Shown one piece after another: positions 40,546 through 50,215 of a stretch of 54,488 nt of DNA (the first letter of the stretch is position 1; every line of letters starts with the position of its first letter). The notes beneath the pieces are model-generated. The model was not told the origin of the DNA and ran no database searches. It saw only the letters and a program-made list of their open reading frames with translations. The DNA is taken from contig JAFWYQ010000057.1 in NCBI GenBank assembly GCA_017517605.1, forward strand, positions 1 to 54,488, given 5' to 3'. The translations under genes and the position numbers were made by a program. Source of the DNA: Bacteroidaceae bacterium. GTDB lineage: Bacteria > Bacteroidota > Bacteroidia > Bacteroidales > Bacteroidaceae.

Positions 40546-40560
40546 CATTCAAACAATTTC

Positions 40561-42576
40561 TTACTTTTTCACCTTACGGAGCACCATGGCCGAACGTGCA
40601 GGGATATATAGTTTCAGCCACTCCTTACGCGCCTTTTTGTACAAGGGGTCGTGATTGGTGAAGTGACGGATAGAATCATCAGTCAAACCAAATCCTCCGA
40701 ATGCCGGTGAATCAGAGTTAAGCACCACATCGTAAGCACCAGTAGATACCAGGAAACCATAGTCGGTATACGAACGGTCAGGGCTAAAGTTGAAGACAAA
40801 TATCAAATCGCCACGCTTATAGGCAAGCACTTGGTCTCCATCGTTATGCCATATCTCCACCACCTCTGTACGTTGGAAGTTGCGGACACTACGGATAAGA
40901 TGAATCATCTCTTTATCAAAATCACCTAAATAGTGATAACACAACTCTTTATCGTCTACCAAATTCCATTGACGACGAGCATACTTGTGCGACCATCCAT
41001 TGCCTTCGCGTGGGAAGTCAATCCATTCGGGATGACCAAATTCATTACCCATAAAGTTCAGATAACCTCCGTTGATGGTAGTAGCCGTCAACAAGCGAAT
41101 CATCTTGTGAAGGGCAATACCACGGGTGGCCATAAAGTTCTCGTCGCCCTTCTTGAAGTGCCAATACATATCGGCATCCACCAAACGGAAGATGATGGTC
41201 TTGTCGCCCACCAATGCCTGGTCGTGACTTTCGGCATACGAAATGGTTTTTTCATCCTCGCGGCGATTGGTCACTTCCCAGAAGAGGCTGCTCGGTTTCC
41301 AATCCTCATCCTTCTTCTCCTTGATAGTCTTAATCCAATAATCGGGGATATTCATGGCCATGCGGTAATCGAATCCATAACCACCGGCAATAAAGGGAGC
41401 AGCCAATCCAGGCATACCTGAAACCTCTTCGGCAATGGTAATGGCACGAGGATTCACTTCGTGGATAAGCAGATTGGCCAACGTCAAGTAGCAGATGGCA
41501 TTATCATCCTGTCCACCATTGTAATAGTCGGCATAGTTGCAGAAGGCCTCACCCAATCCGTGGCTATAATAGAGCATGGATGTCACTCCATCGAAACGGA
41601 ATCCATCGAATTTGTACTCTTCCATCCAATATTTGCAATTGGAGAGCAGGAAATGCAACACCTCGTTCTTGCCGTAATCGAAGCAGAGCGAATCCCATGC
41701 CGGATGTTCGTGGCGCTCACCAGGATAGAAGTATTGGTTTGGATCGCCTGCAAAATTGCCAAGTCCCTCTACCTCGTTCTTCACGGCATGAGAGTGAACG
41801 ATGTCCATGATGACGGCAATACCCATACCATGAGCCTCATCGATGAGTTGCTTCAACTCTTCCGGAGTTCCGAATCGGGACGATGCCGCAAAGAAACTGC
41901 TCACATGATAGCCAAAGCTACCATAGTAAGGATGCTCTTGAATGGCCATAATCTGAATACAGTTATACCCATCTGCGGCAATACGCGGAAGTATCTGTTC
42001 GCGAAACTCGGTGTAGGTTCCGACCTTCTCTTCCTGAGCGGCCATACCGATGTGGCATTCGTAAATGAGCAATGGCTCTGCTTTGGGACAGAAAGTACGG
42101 TTCTTGAATTTATACGGCTCAGCAGGACTCCACACCTGAGCACTGAAGATATGAGTAACGGGGTCTTGTATCACCCGACGTGCACACGCGGGAATGCGCT
42201 CTCCTTCGCCACCTTCCCATCGTACCTTCAGCTTATAAAGGTCGCCATGCTTGATGGCATCAGCAGGGAGTTTTAGTTCCCAATTTACTACATTCTTACA
42301 ACGCAACTTGTATTTTGGATGCTCTTGCCAATTGTTGAAATCTCCAATCAAGTAGATTTCGGTAGCATTGGGTGCCCATTCTCTGAAGACCCATCCGTCC
42401 TTTGTACGATGCAAGCCGAAATAGAGGTGCCGGTTAGCTATACCTGACAACAACAGTTTTCCATTGTTAGTCAACTCCTTCAGTTTGTTCTTTACAAATT
42501 GATGTCTTCCATTGATGGCCTCTTCATAAGGAGCCAACCAAGGGTCGTTCTTGATAAGTGTCAACTGAGTATCCAT
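40561..42576 (-). CDS. glgB: 1,4-alpha-glucan branching enzyme (GH13)
   Basis: The 671-residue protein has an N-terminal CBM48 region (WAPNATEIYLIGDFNNWQEHP), the GH13 barrel with the conserved regions DIVHSHAVKNEVEG, GFRFDGVTSMLY (nucleophile Asp329), ITIAEEVSGMPG (acid/base Glu383 or 384) and YAESHDQALVGDK, and a C-terminal beta domain with VFNFSPDRSYTDYG. The layout resembles eukaryote-like short branching enzymes (GH13_8) common in Bacteroidetes. It inserts alpha-1,6 branches into glycogen. It follows the YhcH-like gene by 39 bp and may be co-transcribed with it. Confidence 0.92.
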   Translation of the reverse strand: MDTQLTLIKNDPWLAPYEEAINGRHQFVKNKLKELTNNGKLLLSGIANRHLYFGLHRTKDGWVFREWAPNATEIYLIGDFNNWQEHPKYKLRCKNVVNWELKLPADAIKHGDLYKLKVRWEGGEGERIPACARRVIQDPVTHIFSAQVWSPAEPYKFKNRTFCPKAEPLLIYECHIGMAAQEEKVGTYTEFREQILPRIAADGYNCIQIMAIQEHPYYGSFGYHVSSFFAASSRFGTPEELKQLIDEAHGMGIAVIMDIVHSHAVKNEVEGLGNFAGDPNQYFYPGERHEHPAWDSLCFDYGKNEVLHFLLSNCKYWMEEYKFDGFRFDGVTSMLYYSHGLGEAFCNYADYYNGGQDDNAICYLTLANLLIHEVNPRAITIAEEVSGMPGLAAPFIAGGYGFDYRMAMNIPDYWIKTIKEKKDEDWKPSSLFWEVTNRREDEKTISYAESHDQALVGDKTIIFRLVDADMYWHFKKGDENFMATRGIALHKMIRLLTATTINGGYLNFMGNEFGHPEWIDFPREGNGWSHKYARRQWNLVDDKELCYHYLGDFDKEMIHLIRSVRNFQRTEVVEIWHNDGDQVLAYKRGDLIFVFNFSPDRSYTDYGFLVSTGAYDVVLNSDSPAFGGFGLTDDSIRHFTNHDPLYKKARKEWLKLYIPARSAMVLRKVKK

Positions 42577-42615
42577 AATTCAGACAAGGGGGGCGTTTTA
42601 TTAGAGATTAAAAAA

Positions 42616-43056
42616 TTATGCCAATACTTTCACGATGATTTTCTTTACACCTGTTTCGGTGATACCAGGTGCGTGTCCGTCTTGCGGGAAGAAGATGGCA
42701 AACATGCCGGGCTTTACAGTAAAATAACTTTCTGCCAATCCTTCAAAGAAGGTGACATCCTTCTCGGCATTGTATTCAGCTTCAGGCAGGTCATTTTCAG
42801 GGGTATATCCCATCACTTCATTTCCCGAGAGAGGAATCTGAATGTCAACGAATTTGTTATGAGTTTCCAACTTTGCATCTTCTTTTACTTTCGGTGAGGT
42901 CTGATTCACGTTTACCACAAGGTCGTCGCCTTGCAATTTGATTTTACCCACTTCCAACGCGTTCAAGTCGGTATTTTTCAAGTATTCAATTGCTTGTGCA
43001 AACAAGGGATTCAAAGAAGCATACTTCTCCAGATTGTCGAGTGTGTCGAGTATCAT
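42616..43056 (-). CDS. YhcH/YjgK/YiaL-family protein
   Basis: The 146-residue cupin-like protein (DUF386) shows DILDTLDN-like start, LETHNKFVDIQIPLSGNEVMGY, FAIFFPQDGHAPGIT and KKIIVKVLA, with two His and acidic residues that could bind metal. Relatives are linked to sialic-acid or uronate use as anomerase-type or sensor proteins. Located between the IMPase gene and glgB; own -7 box upstream at 43115-43108. Substrate unknown. Confidence 0.82.
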   Translation of the reverse strand: MILDTLDNLEKYASLNPLFAQAIEYLKNTDLNALEVGKIKLQGDDLVVNVNQTSPKVKEDAKLETHNKFVDIQIPLSGNEVMGYTPENDLPEAEYNAEKDVTFFEGLAESYFTVKPGMFAIFFPQDGHAPGITETGVKKIIVKVLA

Positions 43057-43107
43057 GTTATTCTATGTATTAAGTTAATAAATATGTTATATTTTTTAAA
43101 ACGTCGA

Positions 43108-43115
43108 CAAATATA
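43108..43115 (-). promoter_or_regulatory. -7 box (TATATTTG) of the YhcH gene
   Basis: CAAATATA on plus is a perfect minus-strand -7 element, 51 bp before the ATG at 43056. No -33 TTTG. Confidence 0.5.
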
Positions 43116-43150
43116 GAAAGAAAAAAGGGAAAAACCACGTTTTCCCTCTT

Positions 43151-43942
43151 TTATTTTTGTATTTCAGCAATAATTTCAAGCAATTGTGAGTGAATCAAGC
43201 CATTCGAAGCCAATACTTCGCGTCCTGAATAGAAGGAGTCTCCTCCACTGAAATCGGTCACTTTTCCTCCTGCCCGTGTAAGGATTATTGTACCCGCAGC
43301 TATATCCCAAGGGCCGAGCAAACCTTCGAATCGGGCCTCAAACCTTCCTGCAGCAATATAGCACAACTCCACGGCCGCCGAGCCTAACAATCGCAATCCG
43401 CCAACACGACCATACAAGCGTTCAATCAAGCGAGTGATGATGGGACGGAAGTGTTCGGCATCGTAAGGGAAGCCCAATTCGATGAATGCCTCGTTGAGGT
43501 TGTCTATGGGAGTGACGTGTATCTCCTTGCCATTCAAGTATGCAGGGCTATCCTTCCATGCCCAGAAACATTCGTCCCGACACACCTCGTACACCACGCC
43601 CAATAATATCTCCTCCCTATTCCGCAAAGCGATGCTTACGCAAAAGGGAGCATTCTGATGAATGAAATTGGTAGTGCCGTCCAAAGGGTCTACCACCCAG
43701 CAATAATCCTCAGTAGTAAAACTCCCACTACCCTCTTCGGCAATGAATCCTGCTTCGGGAAGCAACTCGCGCAAACGGGCAACGATGCGTCGCTCGGATT
43801 CTTTATCGACATACGACACGTAGTCGTGAGCGTTCTTCTCCTGTACTTTGTCGCGTTGGAAATGGAGGCTCTCTTCTCTGAGGAAAGTCCCTGTCTCTAT
43901 GGCCAATTCACGCACTTGGGCGGTCAATTCTTGCAGATTCAT
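43151..43942 (-). CDS. Inositol monophosphatase-family phosphatase (SuhB/CysQ-like)
   Basis: The 263-residue protein shows the metal-binding motifs EEGSG, WVVDPLDGTTNFIH and WDIAAG, plus FCVSIALRN. It hydrolyses myo-inositol-1-phosphate or related phosphates (3'-phosphoadenosine-phosphate or fructose-1,6-bisphosphate are alternatives). It begins 19 bp after the stop of the MORN gene and is likely in the same transcript. Bacteroides inositol-lipid synthesis needs such an activity, but the link is only inferred. Confidence 0.82.
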   Translation of the reverse strand: MNLQELTAQVRELAIETGTFLREESLHFQRDKVQEKNAHDYVSYVDKESERRIVARLRELLPEAGFIAEEGSGSFTTEDYCWVVDPLDGTTNFIHQNAPFCVSIALRNREEILLGVVYEVCRDECFWAWKDSPAYLNGKEIHVTPIDNLNEAFIELGFPYDAEHFRPIITRLIERLYGRVGGLRLLGSAAVELCYIAAGRFEARFEGLLGPWDIAAGTIILTRAGGKVTDFSGGDSFYSGREVLASNGLIHSQLLEIIAEIQK

Positions 43943-43961
43943 GGTTTTCTATGGACTTATT

Positions 43962-45104
43962 CTATTTCTTTGTTTCGCTCACAAGTCTTCCATCCCTGTA
44001 TGTGCCTCGTCGGATTTCCTTGCCATCGGCATCGGTTTCTATGAAATCGCCATGCTTCAAATCGGCCTTGAATCCACCTTTGTAGCGCACTCCATCTGCA
44101 TTCTCCAACAATCCGTCGCCCTCTTTCTTTCCATCCACAAATCCTCCTTTGTATTTCATTCCGTTTGTTTGGATGAGGGTTCCTTGACCATTTTCTTTAT
44201 TATTTTTCCATTCACCCACATATTCGTCGCCATTGGCCCATGTGTAGGTGCCTTTGCCTTCGCGCCTATCGTTTTTCCACGTGCCTTTGTACACGGCTCC
44301 GTTTTTCCACGTATAGGTACCTTCACCATGAGCTACGCCATTCAGCATCTGACCGGTATATACATCGCCATTTTCGTAAGTGACAGTGCCCTTTCCTGAG
44401 CGTTCGCCCTGCTTGTACTCTCCTTCGTAATGTTCACCGTCACTGGCAATGAAGACCCCTTGACCATGCATCTTGTCGTTCTCCCAACCACCGGTGTAGG
44501 TGTCACCATTGAAATACAGATAAGTTCCCTCGCCATGCATCATGCCGCCTTTCCAAAGGCCTTCATAGCTCTCGCCATTTTCCCAATTGTAAGTACCTTT
44601 GCCTTCGCGCTTGTCGGCCATCCATCCACCCACATACTGAGCACCGTTTGCCCACGTGTAGGTGCCTTCACCCTCGCGCATGTCGGCTATCCATCCACCT
44701 ACGTACTTGTCGCCATTGAAGTAGTACATGGTGCCTTGTCCCTGTTGGTAATCCATATACCATTCGCCTTCATACCGATTGTTGTTGGCCATGAGGAGGG
44801 TGCCTTTTCCGTGTTGCATATCGTCCTTCCACTCCCCTTCGTAGCGTTCGCCATCGGAGAATTGGTAAATGCCGTATCCTTCGCGCTTGCCATTCACATA
44901 TTCCCCTTCATAGGTGTCGCCATTCTTGAACTTTGTCTTGCCATATCCGTGAGGTTTGAAGCCCAGCACGGGCAATCCCTTCAGTTCTCCTGTATACACA
45001 TCGCCGTTCTTGAAGGTGTAGGTGCCAACCTTCTTACTTTGAGCCTGTGCCGACGAAATGGATACGGATAGTATAAATAATAATAGGTATATCAGTCTTT
45101 TCAT
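43962..45104 (-). CDS. Secreted MORN-repeat protein
   Basis: The 380-residue protein has a signal peptide (MKRLIYLLLFILSVSISSAQAQ) and about 14 MORN repeats of 23 residues (pattern YxGEWKNGxxHGxGTYTWANG). MORN arrays bind membranes or act as scaffolds; here export to the periplasm or surface is predicted. The repeats are diverged, not recently duplicated. It precedes the IMPase gene and lies 120 bp behind the M16-like gene, with its own -7 box. Confidence 0.88.
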   Translation of the reverse strand: MKRLIYLLLFILSVSISSAQAQSKKVGTYTFKNGDVYTGELKGLPVLGFKPHGYGKTKFKNGDTYEGEYVNGKREGYGIYQFSDGERYEGEWKDDMQHGKGTLLMANNNRYEGEWYMDYQQGQGTMYYFNGDKYVGGWIADMREGEGTYTWANGAQYVGGWMADKREGKGTYNWENGESYEGLWKGGMMHGEGTYLYFNGDTYTGGWENDKMHGQGVFIASDGEHYEGEYKQGERSGKGTVTYENGDVYTGQMLNGVAHGEGTYTWKNGAVYKGTWKNDRREGKGTYTWANGDEYVGEWKNNKENGQGTLIQTNGMKYKGGFVDGKKEGDGLLENADGVRYKGGFKADLKHGDFIETDADGKEIRRGTYRDGRLVSETKK

Positions 45105-45141
45105 TCTTTGAAATCTCTCTTCATTTTTTTAAATCTACGGG

Positions 45142-45149
45142 CAAAGATA
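45142..45149 (-). promoter_or_regulatory. -7 box (TATCTTTG) of the MORN gene
   Basis: CAAAGATA on plus, a perfect minus-strand -7 box 37 bp before the ATG at 45104. The -33 region has no TTTG. Confidence 0.55.
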
Positions 45150-45224
45150 CAACATCTTTAGCATCCAACTCTCCTCCGTTAAGTTTTCTTTTGTTTTTTA
45201 TGGTGAAGGCATACGGCGAAGTCT

Positions 45225-46511
45225 CTACATTTTTTTGCCTGCCACCACCTCCAACATATCATCGGGACGGAAGTACTTGATGGCTAAATCGCGCAACTCA
45301 TCTGCCGTTACACTACGGATTTTTTTCGCGTGCGTCAGGAAAAAATTTTTCTCCAACCCGGCAGTTTCCACGAATATCCAAGCATCGGAAAGCGAGAAGG
45401 GTCCTTCGTAACTCCGACACATCTCGCCCATCATATAGTTCTTCACCATGGTCAACTCCTGTTCGGATATGCGCTCTTCCTGAAGACGCCGTATTTCGTT
45501 CTTCACTTCGCGTATGCAAGGCTCTACATATTCGTTGGCCGTCTCGGTGCCGATGGCCAAATACCCTTGAAAGGGATATGAGGCAATGGTTGCGCTGATG
45601 CCGTAAGTGTACCCCTTCTCCTCGCGGATATTACTCATCAGACGACTTCCGAAGTATCCTCCCAACACCGTGGTCAGCACCTTCATGCCCGAAAAGTCGG
45701 GATGATTCCTATCCATCAGCGGACACCCTAACCGCACACTGCTCTGCACGGCCGTAGAATACTCGATATGGATACGTCTGCCCTCAAATACGGGCGTAGG
45801 AAGGGGTGTCAACGGTTCACACAACGAGGGTTCTCCCCAAGGAGCAGAGCCGAATTCGTTGCGGATTTGATTCAAAATGGCCTCGGTGACATATCCCGAA
45901 AGGTAGATGGAACAATTCTCTGAATGATAAAAGCGCCGATAGAACCCCTTCAAGTCTTGCGTTGTCAACCGGTCGTAATCCTCCAACACCGCGTGGCGTC
46001 CACACGGATGATGCTCTCCGAAGATGACTTTGTTGAACTCCTTGCGTGCCATCACATCCACTTTTGTACTATTCACAATGAATTGCTGGCGATTGCTCTC
46101 CACCGTCACTTTCATCTCTTCTTCGGGAAAGGTTGCTTCCTTCATCATGGCCGAAAGAATCGCCAACGACTGGGGGAAGAACTTATTCAACGAATAGAGT
46201 GTCAAGAAGTTGCAATTCATGGAGGTACTCAACTCCATCCATGCGCCATAGAAGTCGAGCCGCTCAGCAATTTCGGACGAAGTCAGATGCAATGTTCCCT
46301 CGCGCAACATGCGGTTGGTGAACAAGGCTTGCAAGGGAAGCGCCTGATGCCATGTGCCCGCGCCTATCAGTATATCCATGCGGAGCACCTCCTCGTTGCC
46401 TGCACGAAGGATGTTCAAGGGGACTCCGTTAGGCATAATCTCCCTCTCGGGTTGTTGAATATCAAGGTCCGTCAACGGATTGATGACGGGGCATTGTGTA
46501 CGGTCAAGCAT
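45225..46511 (-). CDS. M16-family protein lacking the zinc-binding motif
   Basis: The 428-residue protein has the two-domain M16 fold, but the position of the HxxEH motif reads LFTNRMLREGT (about 61-71), without histidines or the catalytic Glu, so it is not a zinc peptidase by itself. The substrate-binding end is preserved: SNIREEKGYTYGI (about 289-301) and an F/Y-rich end. M16 pairs often contain one active and one inactive subunit that form a clamp; the partner is not in this window. It follows kdsB by 18 bp. Confidence 0.82.
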   Translation of the reverse strand: MLDRTQCPVINPLTDLDIQQPEREIMPNGVPLNILRAGNEEVLRMDILIGAGTWHQALPLQALFTNRMLREGTLHLTSSEIAERLDFYGAWMELSTSMNCNFLTLYSLNKFFPQSLAILSAMMKEATFPEEEMKVTVESNRQQFIVNSTKVDVMARKEFNKVIFGEHHPCGRHAVLEDYDRLTTQDLKGFYRRFYHSENCSIYLSGYVTEAILNQIRNEFGSAPWGEPSLCEPLTPLPTPVFEGRRIHIEYSTAVQSSVRLGCPLMDRNHPDFSGMKVLTTVLGGYFGSRLMSNIREEKGYTYGISATIASYPFQGYLAIGTETANEYVEPCIREVKNEIRRLQEERISEQELTMVKNYMMGEMCRSYEGPFSLSDAWIFVETAGLEKNFFLTHAKKIRSVTADELRDLAIKYFRPDDMLEVVAGKKM

Positions 46512-46529
46512 TGTGTATGTGCGTATGAT

Positions 46530-47285
46530 TTACAGATTTCGAGCAGCAAGGAATTTTTCCGCCTTTTCCAAATCCTCGGGAGTATCGATTCCGATGGTTT
46601 CGGTGTGTGTGATACCTACTTTGATACAATATCCGTTCTCCAACCAACGGAGTTGTTCGAGCGACTCGGCCAACTCGAGCGACGATTGTGGCAATCGGGT
46701 AATCTCCCTCAACACCTCAGCACGGTAGGCATAGAGGCCGATGTGCTTGTAGTAGGTATGTCGTTTGAGCCACTCTTCCTTATCTACTCCGCGCATGTAA
46801 GGGATTACCGAACGACTGAAGTAGAGGGCATTCATCTGTCCGTCCACCACCACTTTGGGCGAATTTGGATTGCACAAAGCCTCCCATCCATCAGCTTCAG
46901 CAAAAGGTTTTACTAACGTGGCAATCTGCGTCCGTTCGTCCTCGAAGCAGGCTTTCACAGCCTCCAGTTGCGAAGGTTGGATAAAGGGTTCGTCACCTTG
47001 TATGTTCACCACTACGTCGTATCCGGCTCCCACCTTTTCGAAAGCCTCCTGCACACGGTCGGTACCGCTCTTGTGTTCCGTAGAGGTCATCACCACCTTG
47101 CCACCGAATGCCTTCACAGCTGCTTCGATACGTTCGTCATCTGTAGCCACACAAGCATCGTCGAGTATACCGTTCACTTGTTCGTACACTCGCTGAATCA
47201 CCGGCTTTCCGCCCAACATGGCCAATGGCTTGGCCGGAAACCTTGTAGAAGCATATCTTGCAGGGATTATTCCTATGAATTTCAT
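46530..47285 (-). CDS. kdsB: 3-deoxy-manno-octulosonate cytidylyltransferase
   Basis: The 251-residue enzyme activates Kdo as CMP-Kdo for lipopolysaccharide inner core. The start IIPARYASTRFPAKPLAMLGGKPVIQRVYEQ, ACVATDDERI, TEHKSGTDRVQEAF and NIQGDEPFI (with the metal-binding DEP) are family signatures. It heads a two-gene operon with the M16-like gene. A minus-strand -7 box lies at 47360-47353. Confidence 0.95.
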   Translation of the reverse strand: MKFIGIIPARYASTRFPAKPLAMLGGKPVIQRVYEQVNGILDDACVATDDERIEAAVKAFGGKVVMTSTEHKSGTDRVQEAFEKVGAGYDVVVNIQGDEPFIQPSQLEAVKACFEDERTQIATLVKPFAEADGWEALCNPNSPKVVVDGQMNALYFSRSVIPYMRGVDKEEWLKRHTYYKHIGLYAYRAEVLREITRLPQSSLELAESLEQLRWLENGYCIKVGITHTETIGIDTPEDLEKAEKFLAARNL

Positions 47286-47293
47286 ATTGTTTT

Positions 47294-47325
47294 GAGTTTA
47301 TGAGTCCTTGAGTTTATGAGTTTAT
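47294..47325. repeat. GAGTTTAT octamer array
   Basis: Four octamers (GAGTTTAT, GAGTCCTT, GAGTTTAT, GAGTTTAT) in direct tandem just upstream of kdsB, in the 5' leader of its transcript. Confidence 0.6.
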
Positions 47326-47352
47326 AACGGGGATGCATTATGATAAACATTG

Positions 47353-47360
47353 CAAATATA
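47353..47360 (-). promoter_or_regulatory. -7 box (TATATTTG) of kdsB
   Basis: CAAATATA on plus, 67 bp ahead of the kdsB ATG. It would place the GAGTTTAT array in the leader RNA. Confidence 0.5.
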
Positions 47361-47465
47361 GCAATAATTTGGTTTGCGGGGATAAAAAAGTATGTTTTTT
47401 CTTCCAACAACCTCTGCTTTTACCAAAAACTTCACATATATCGCCACATTCTGAAATAAATGTTG

Positions 47466-47473
47466 TACCTTTG
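47466..47473 (+). promoter_or_regulatory. -7 box (TACCTTTG) of glyA
   Basis: A perfect -7 box 41 bp ahead of the glyA ATG, followed by TTCGCG. No -33 TTTG. Confidence 0.6.
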
Positions 47474-47514
47474 CTTCGCGAAAATGAAAAAAACTGTATA
47501 AAAAACAAATAAAA

Positions 47515-48795
47515 ATGAAAAGAGACGAACTGATTTTTGACATTATCGAGAAGGAACACCAGCGCCAATTGAAAGGTATTGAGCTGATTGCTTCGGAGAA
47601 TTTTGTGAGCGACCAAGTGATGGAAGCTATGGGTAGCTGCCTCACCAACAAGTATGCTGAGGGTTATCCTGGCAAGCGTTATTATGGAGGTTGCGAAGTG
47701 GTTGACCAAAGCGAACAGATTGCCATCGACCGTCTGAAGGAACTCTTCGGTGCCGAATGGGCCAACGTACAGCCTCATTCAGGTGCTCAAGCAAATGCTG
47801 CCGTATTGTTGGCTTGCTTGAACCCTGGCGACAAGTTCATGGGCTTGAACCTTGCACATGGTGGACACCTTTCTCACGGTTCATTGGTGAACACTTCAGG
47901 TATCCTCTACACTCCCTGCGAGTATAACTTGAACAAGGAAACCGGTCGTGTAGATTATGATCAGATGGAAGAAGTAGCCCGTCGCGAGCGCCCGAAATTG
48001 ATTATCGGTGGTGGTTCGGCTTATTCACGCGAGTGGGATTATGCCCGTATGCGCCGTTTGGCCGACGAGGTGGGTGCCTTGTTGATGATTGACATGGCTC
48101 ACCCCGCAGGTTTGATTGCAGCAGGCTTGTTGGAGAATCCCGTGAAGTATGCCCACATCGTTACCTCTACCACCCACAAGACATTGCGCGGTCCTCGTGG
48201 CGGTATCATCATGATGGGTAAGGACTTCCCCAATCCTTGGGGCAAAACCACTCCGAAGGGCGAAATCAAGATGATGTCCCAACTCCTCGATAGCGCCGTA
48301 TTCCCCGGCCAGCAAGGTGGTCCGTTGGAACACGTGATTGCAGCTAAGGCCGTAGCCTTCGGTGAGGCTCTCCAACCCGAATACAAGGAATATCAGGCAC
48401 AAGTGCAGAAGAATGCCAAAGTGTTGGCACAGGCTCTTATCGACCGTGGCTTCACTATTGTGAGCGGTGGTACTGACAATCACTCGATGCTTGTCGACCT
48501 GCGCGAAAAGTATCCCGACTTGACAGGTAAGGTGGCAGAGAAGGCTCTCGTAGCTGCTGACATCACCGTAAACAAGAACATGGTGCCATTCGATTCTCGT
48601 AGCGCTTTCCAAACATCAGGTATCCGCCTCGGTACTCCCGCCATCACCACTCGTGGTGCGAAGGAAGACCTCATGCTGGAGATTGCCGAAATGATTGAAA
48701 CCGTACTCAATAGCCCCGAAGACGAAGCCGTTATCGCCAGTGTTCGCCAGCGCGTGAACGAGACGATGAAGAACTATCCCATCTTCGCGTATTGA
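47515..48795 (+). CDS. glyA: Serine hydroxymethyltransferase
   Basis: The 426-residue PLP enzyme converts serine and tetrahydrofolate to glycine and methylene-tetrahydrofolate. Signature segments: [52 protein letters not shown], the PLP lysine Lys222 in [15 protein letters not shown], and KNMVPFD. Length and order match the family exactly. Monocistronic, with a GGCACG inverted repeat behind it. Confidence 0.96.
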   Translation: MKRDELIFDIIEKEHQRQLKGIELIASENFVSDQVMEAMGSCLTNKYAEGYPGKRYYGGCEVVDQSEQIAIDRLKELFGAEWANVQPHSGAQANAAVLLACLNPGDKFMGLNLAHGGHLSHGSLVNTSGILYTPCEYNLNKETGRVDYDQMEEVARRERPKLIIGGGSAYSREWDYARMRRLADEVGALLMIDMAHPAGLIAAGLLENPVKYAHIVTSTTHKTLRGPRGGIIMMGKDFPNPWGKTTPKGEIKMMSQLLDSAVFPGQQGGPLEHVIAAKAVAFGEALQPEYKEYQAQVQKNAKVLAQALIDRGFTIVSGGTDNHSMLVDLREKYPDLTGKVAEKALVAADITVNKNMVPFDSRSAFQTSGIRLGTPAITTRGAKEDLMLEIAEMIETVLNSPEDEAVIASVRQRVNETMKNYPIFAY

Positions 48796-48842
48796 TAAGT
48801 TAGTGAATAGCTACTAATGAATAGTGGCATCATTATATAATA

Positions 48843-48910
48843 AGGCACGGATTACACGGATTTTAGCTGATTCTTTTACTCATTGAATCGCATCTGTATA
48901 ATTCGTGCCT
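48843..48910. repeat. GGCACGGATT inverted-repeat element and CTACAAG words
   Basis: AGGCACGGATTACACGGAT (48843-48861) faces ATTCGTGCCT (48901-48910). Directly after it (48922-48988) short words GCTACAAG, GTTACGAG and GACAAGCTAC repeat; similar words occur at 4583-4612 and 5269-5281. Confidence 0.65.
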
Positions 48911-48992
48911 GTTATCTGTTTAGCTACGAGCTACAAGTGACAAGCTACAAGTTACGAGCTACCAGTCAGTACTTGTCACTCGTAGCTGACAA

Positions 48993-50210
48993 TCACCAGC
49001 TCCACGATGCTGAAAGTCCGATGGAAAGGCCCTGATTGTCTATCCCTTCAGAGGGAGTTGACCACGATTGATAATCGGCCACAAGGTTGATAGAGACATC
49101 CTTGCGAGTGAGATAAGTGATTGACAATCCTCCTTCGTACCCCCATCCCTTTTCACCTCCCAGGAGGAGTGTTTTTTCGACCGAAAGGGGCACTTCTGTA
49201 AATGGATAGAAGCCGTATCCGCCATGTATATGAATGCCTGCGTAGAAGCACCCGAGCAAGGGAGTCCTAAATTGAGGGCCGACCATGAAAGTTACATGGT
49301 CGAGCGGAGATTCGGCCACCTTCCCCTCCACCTCTATCTGCGAACTAGTGATGCCTAAGCGCCCGCCAAAGCCAAGATAAGGGTTAAAGAAATGCGAAGC
49401 CTCCATACCTGCCGAATAGCCGAATAGCGAACGCACCCTAAGGTCTCCACACACTCCTTCGATGGCATCGGGCAACAGATACTTCATATACACTCCGGCC
49501 ATGGATGAGGGCTGTTCAAGCCAAGGATAAGGTCCCCTCAAGCGTCGCTTGTTGTCCGATGAAGCGTAAAACATATCCGCCAACGCATACCCCAACTCGG
49601 CGGAAAGGATGCCGATGCCTGCCCCCACCATCACATCGCCCATCCAATGATGGTTGTTCACACGACGGAGCATAGCCGTGGAGGTGGCCACTCCGTATGC
49701 TCCCACGGAGTACCACGGACTCAGGTGTCCGTACTCCTTGGCAAAGAGCGAAGCTGTGAGGAAGGCCGTGGCCGAGTGTCCGCTGGGAAACGAACGGTCG
49801 TCGCTACCATCGGGCCGTACACGTCCAACGAGCCGCTTCGTACCCTCAACGCTCACCCCCATAATGGCCGTACTGGCCACACTACGTACAATCAGCTCGC
49901 TCCACCGCTCGGTGCGGCTCTCCATGCCGAAAGCCTTCATCCCCACCAATGCCACGGCGGGTACAAAACGCAGCACTTCGTCGGCCTTGTAGCTGAAGGC
50001 CGATGGACAGTTTTCCCCCAACTGGCGCCCCCCGTGGTCGAAGTCGAGCAACGAACCGGCAAGCACCAATCCACCACCCACCGACACCTTGTAGGGCGAT
50101 ATGGCAAACGATTTGCCAAGGGTGTCGCCAACCAAAACCTCTGCTTTAACAACCATCGGCAATATACAGAGCAACAAGGCGATAAATATACAACTTTCTC
50201 TTTGTTTCAT
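48993..50210 (-). CDS. Exported PAP2-family phosphatase with C-terminal barrel-like domain
   Basis: The 405-residue protein has a signal peptide and a PAP2 (type 2 phosphatidic acid phosphatase) domain: KRLVGRVRP (motif 1, about 125-133), PSGH (about 141-144) and RRVNNHHWMGDVMVGAG (motif 3). The remaining 180 residues form a beta-rich region with repeated aromatic strand ends (GAGYFSAT-like, GLSIGLSASWSW terminal Trp), as in an outer-membrane barrel. It removes phosphate from lipid or isoprenoid substrates on the periplasmic side (lipid A, PG-phosphate or undecaprenyl-diphosphate are options). It starts 5 bp after the ABC ATPase stop. Confidence 0.8.
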   Translation of the reverse strand: MKQRESCIFIALLLCILPMVVKAEVLVGDTLGKSFAISPYKVSVGGGLVLAGSLLDFDHGGRQLGENCPSAFSYKADEVLRFVPAVALVGMKAFGMESRTERWSELIVRSVASTAIMGVSVEGTKRLVGRVRPDGSDDRSFPSGHSATAFLTASLFAKEYGHLSPWYSVGAYGVATSTAMLRRVNNHHWMGDVMVGAGIGILSAELGYALADMFYASSDNKRRLRGPYPWLEQPSSMAGVYMKYLLPDAIEGVCGDLRVRSLFGYSAGMEASHFFNPYLGFGGRLGITSSQIEVEGKVAESPLDHVTFMVGPQFRTPLLGCFYAGIHIHGGYGFYPFTEVPLSVEKTLLLGGEKGWGYEGGLSITYLTRKDVSINLVADYQSWSTPSEGIDNQGLSIGLSASWSW

Positions 50211-50215
50211 ATCCT

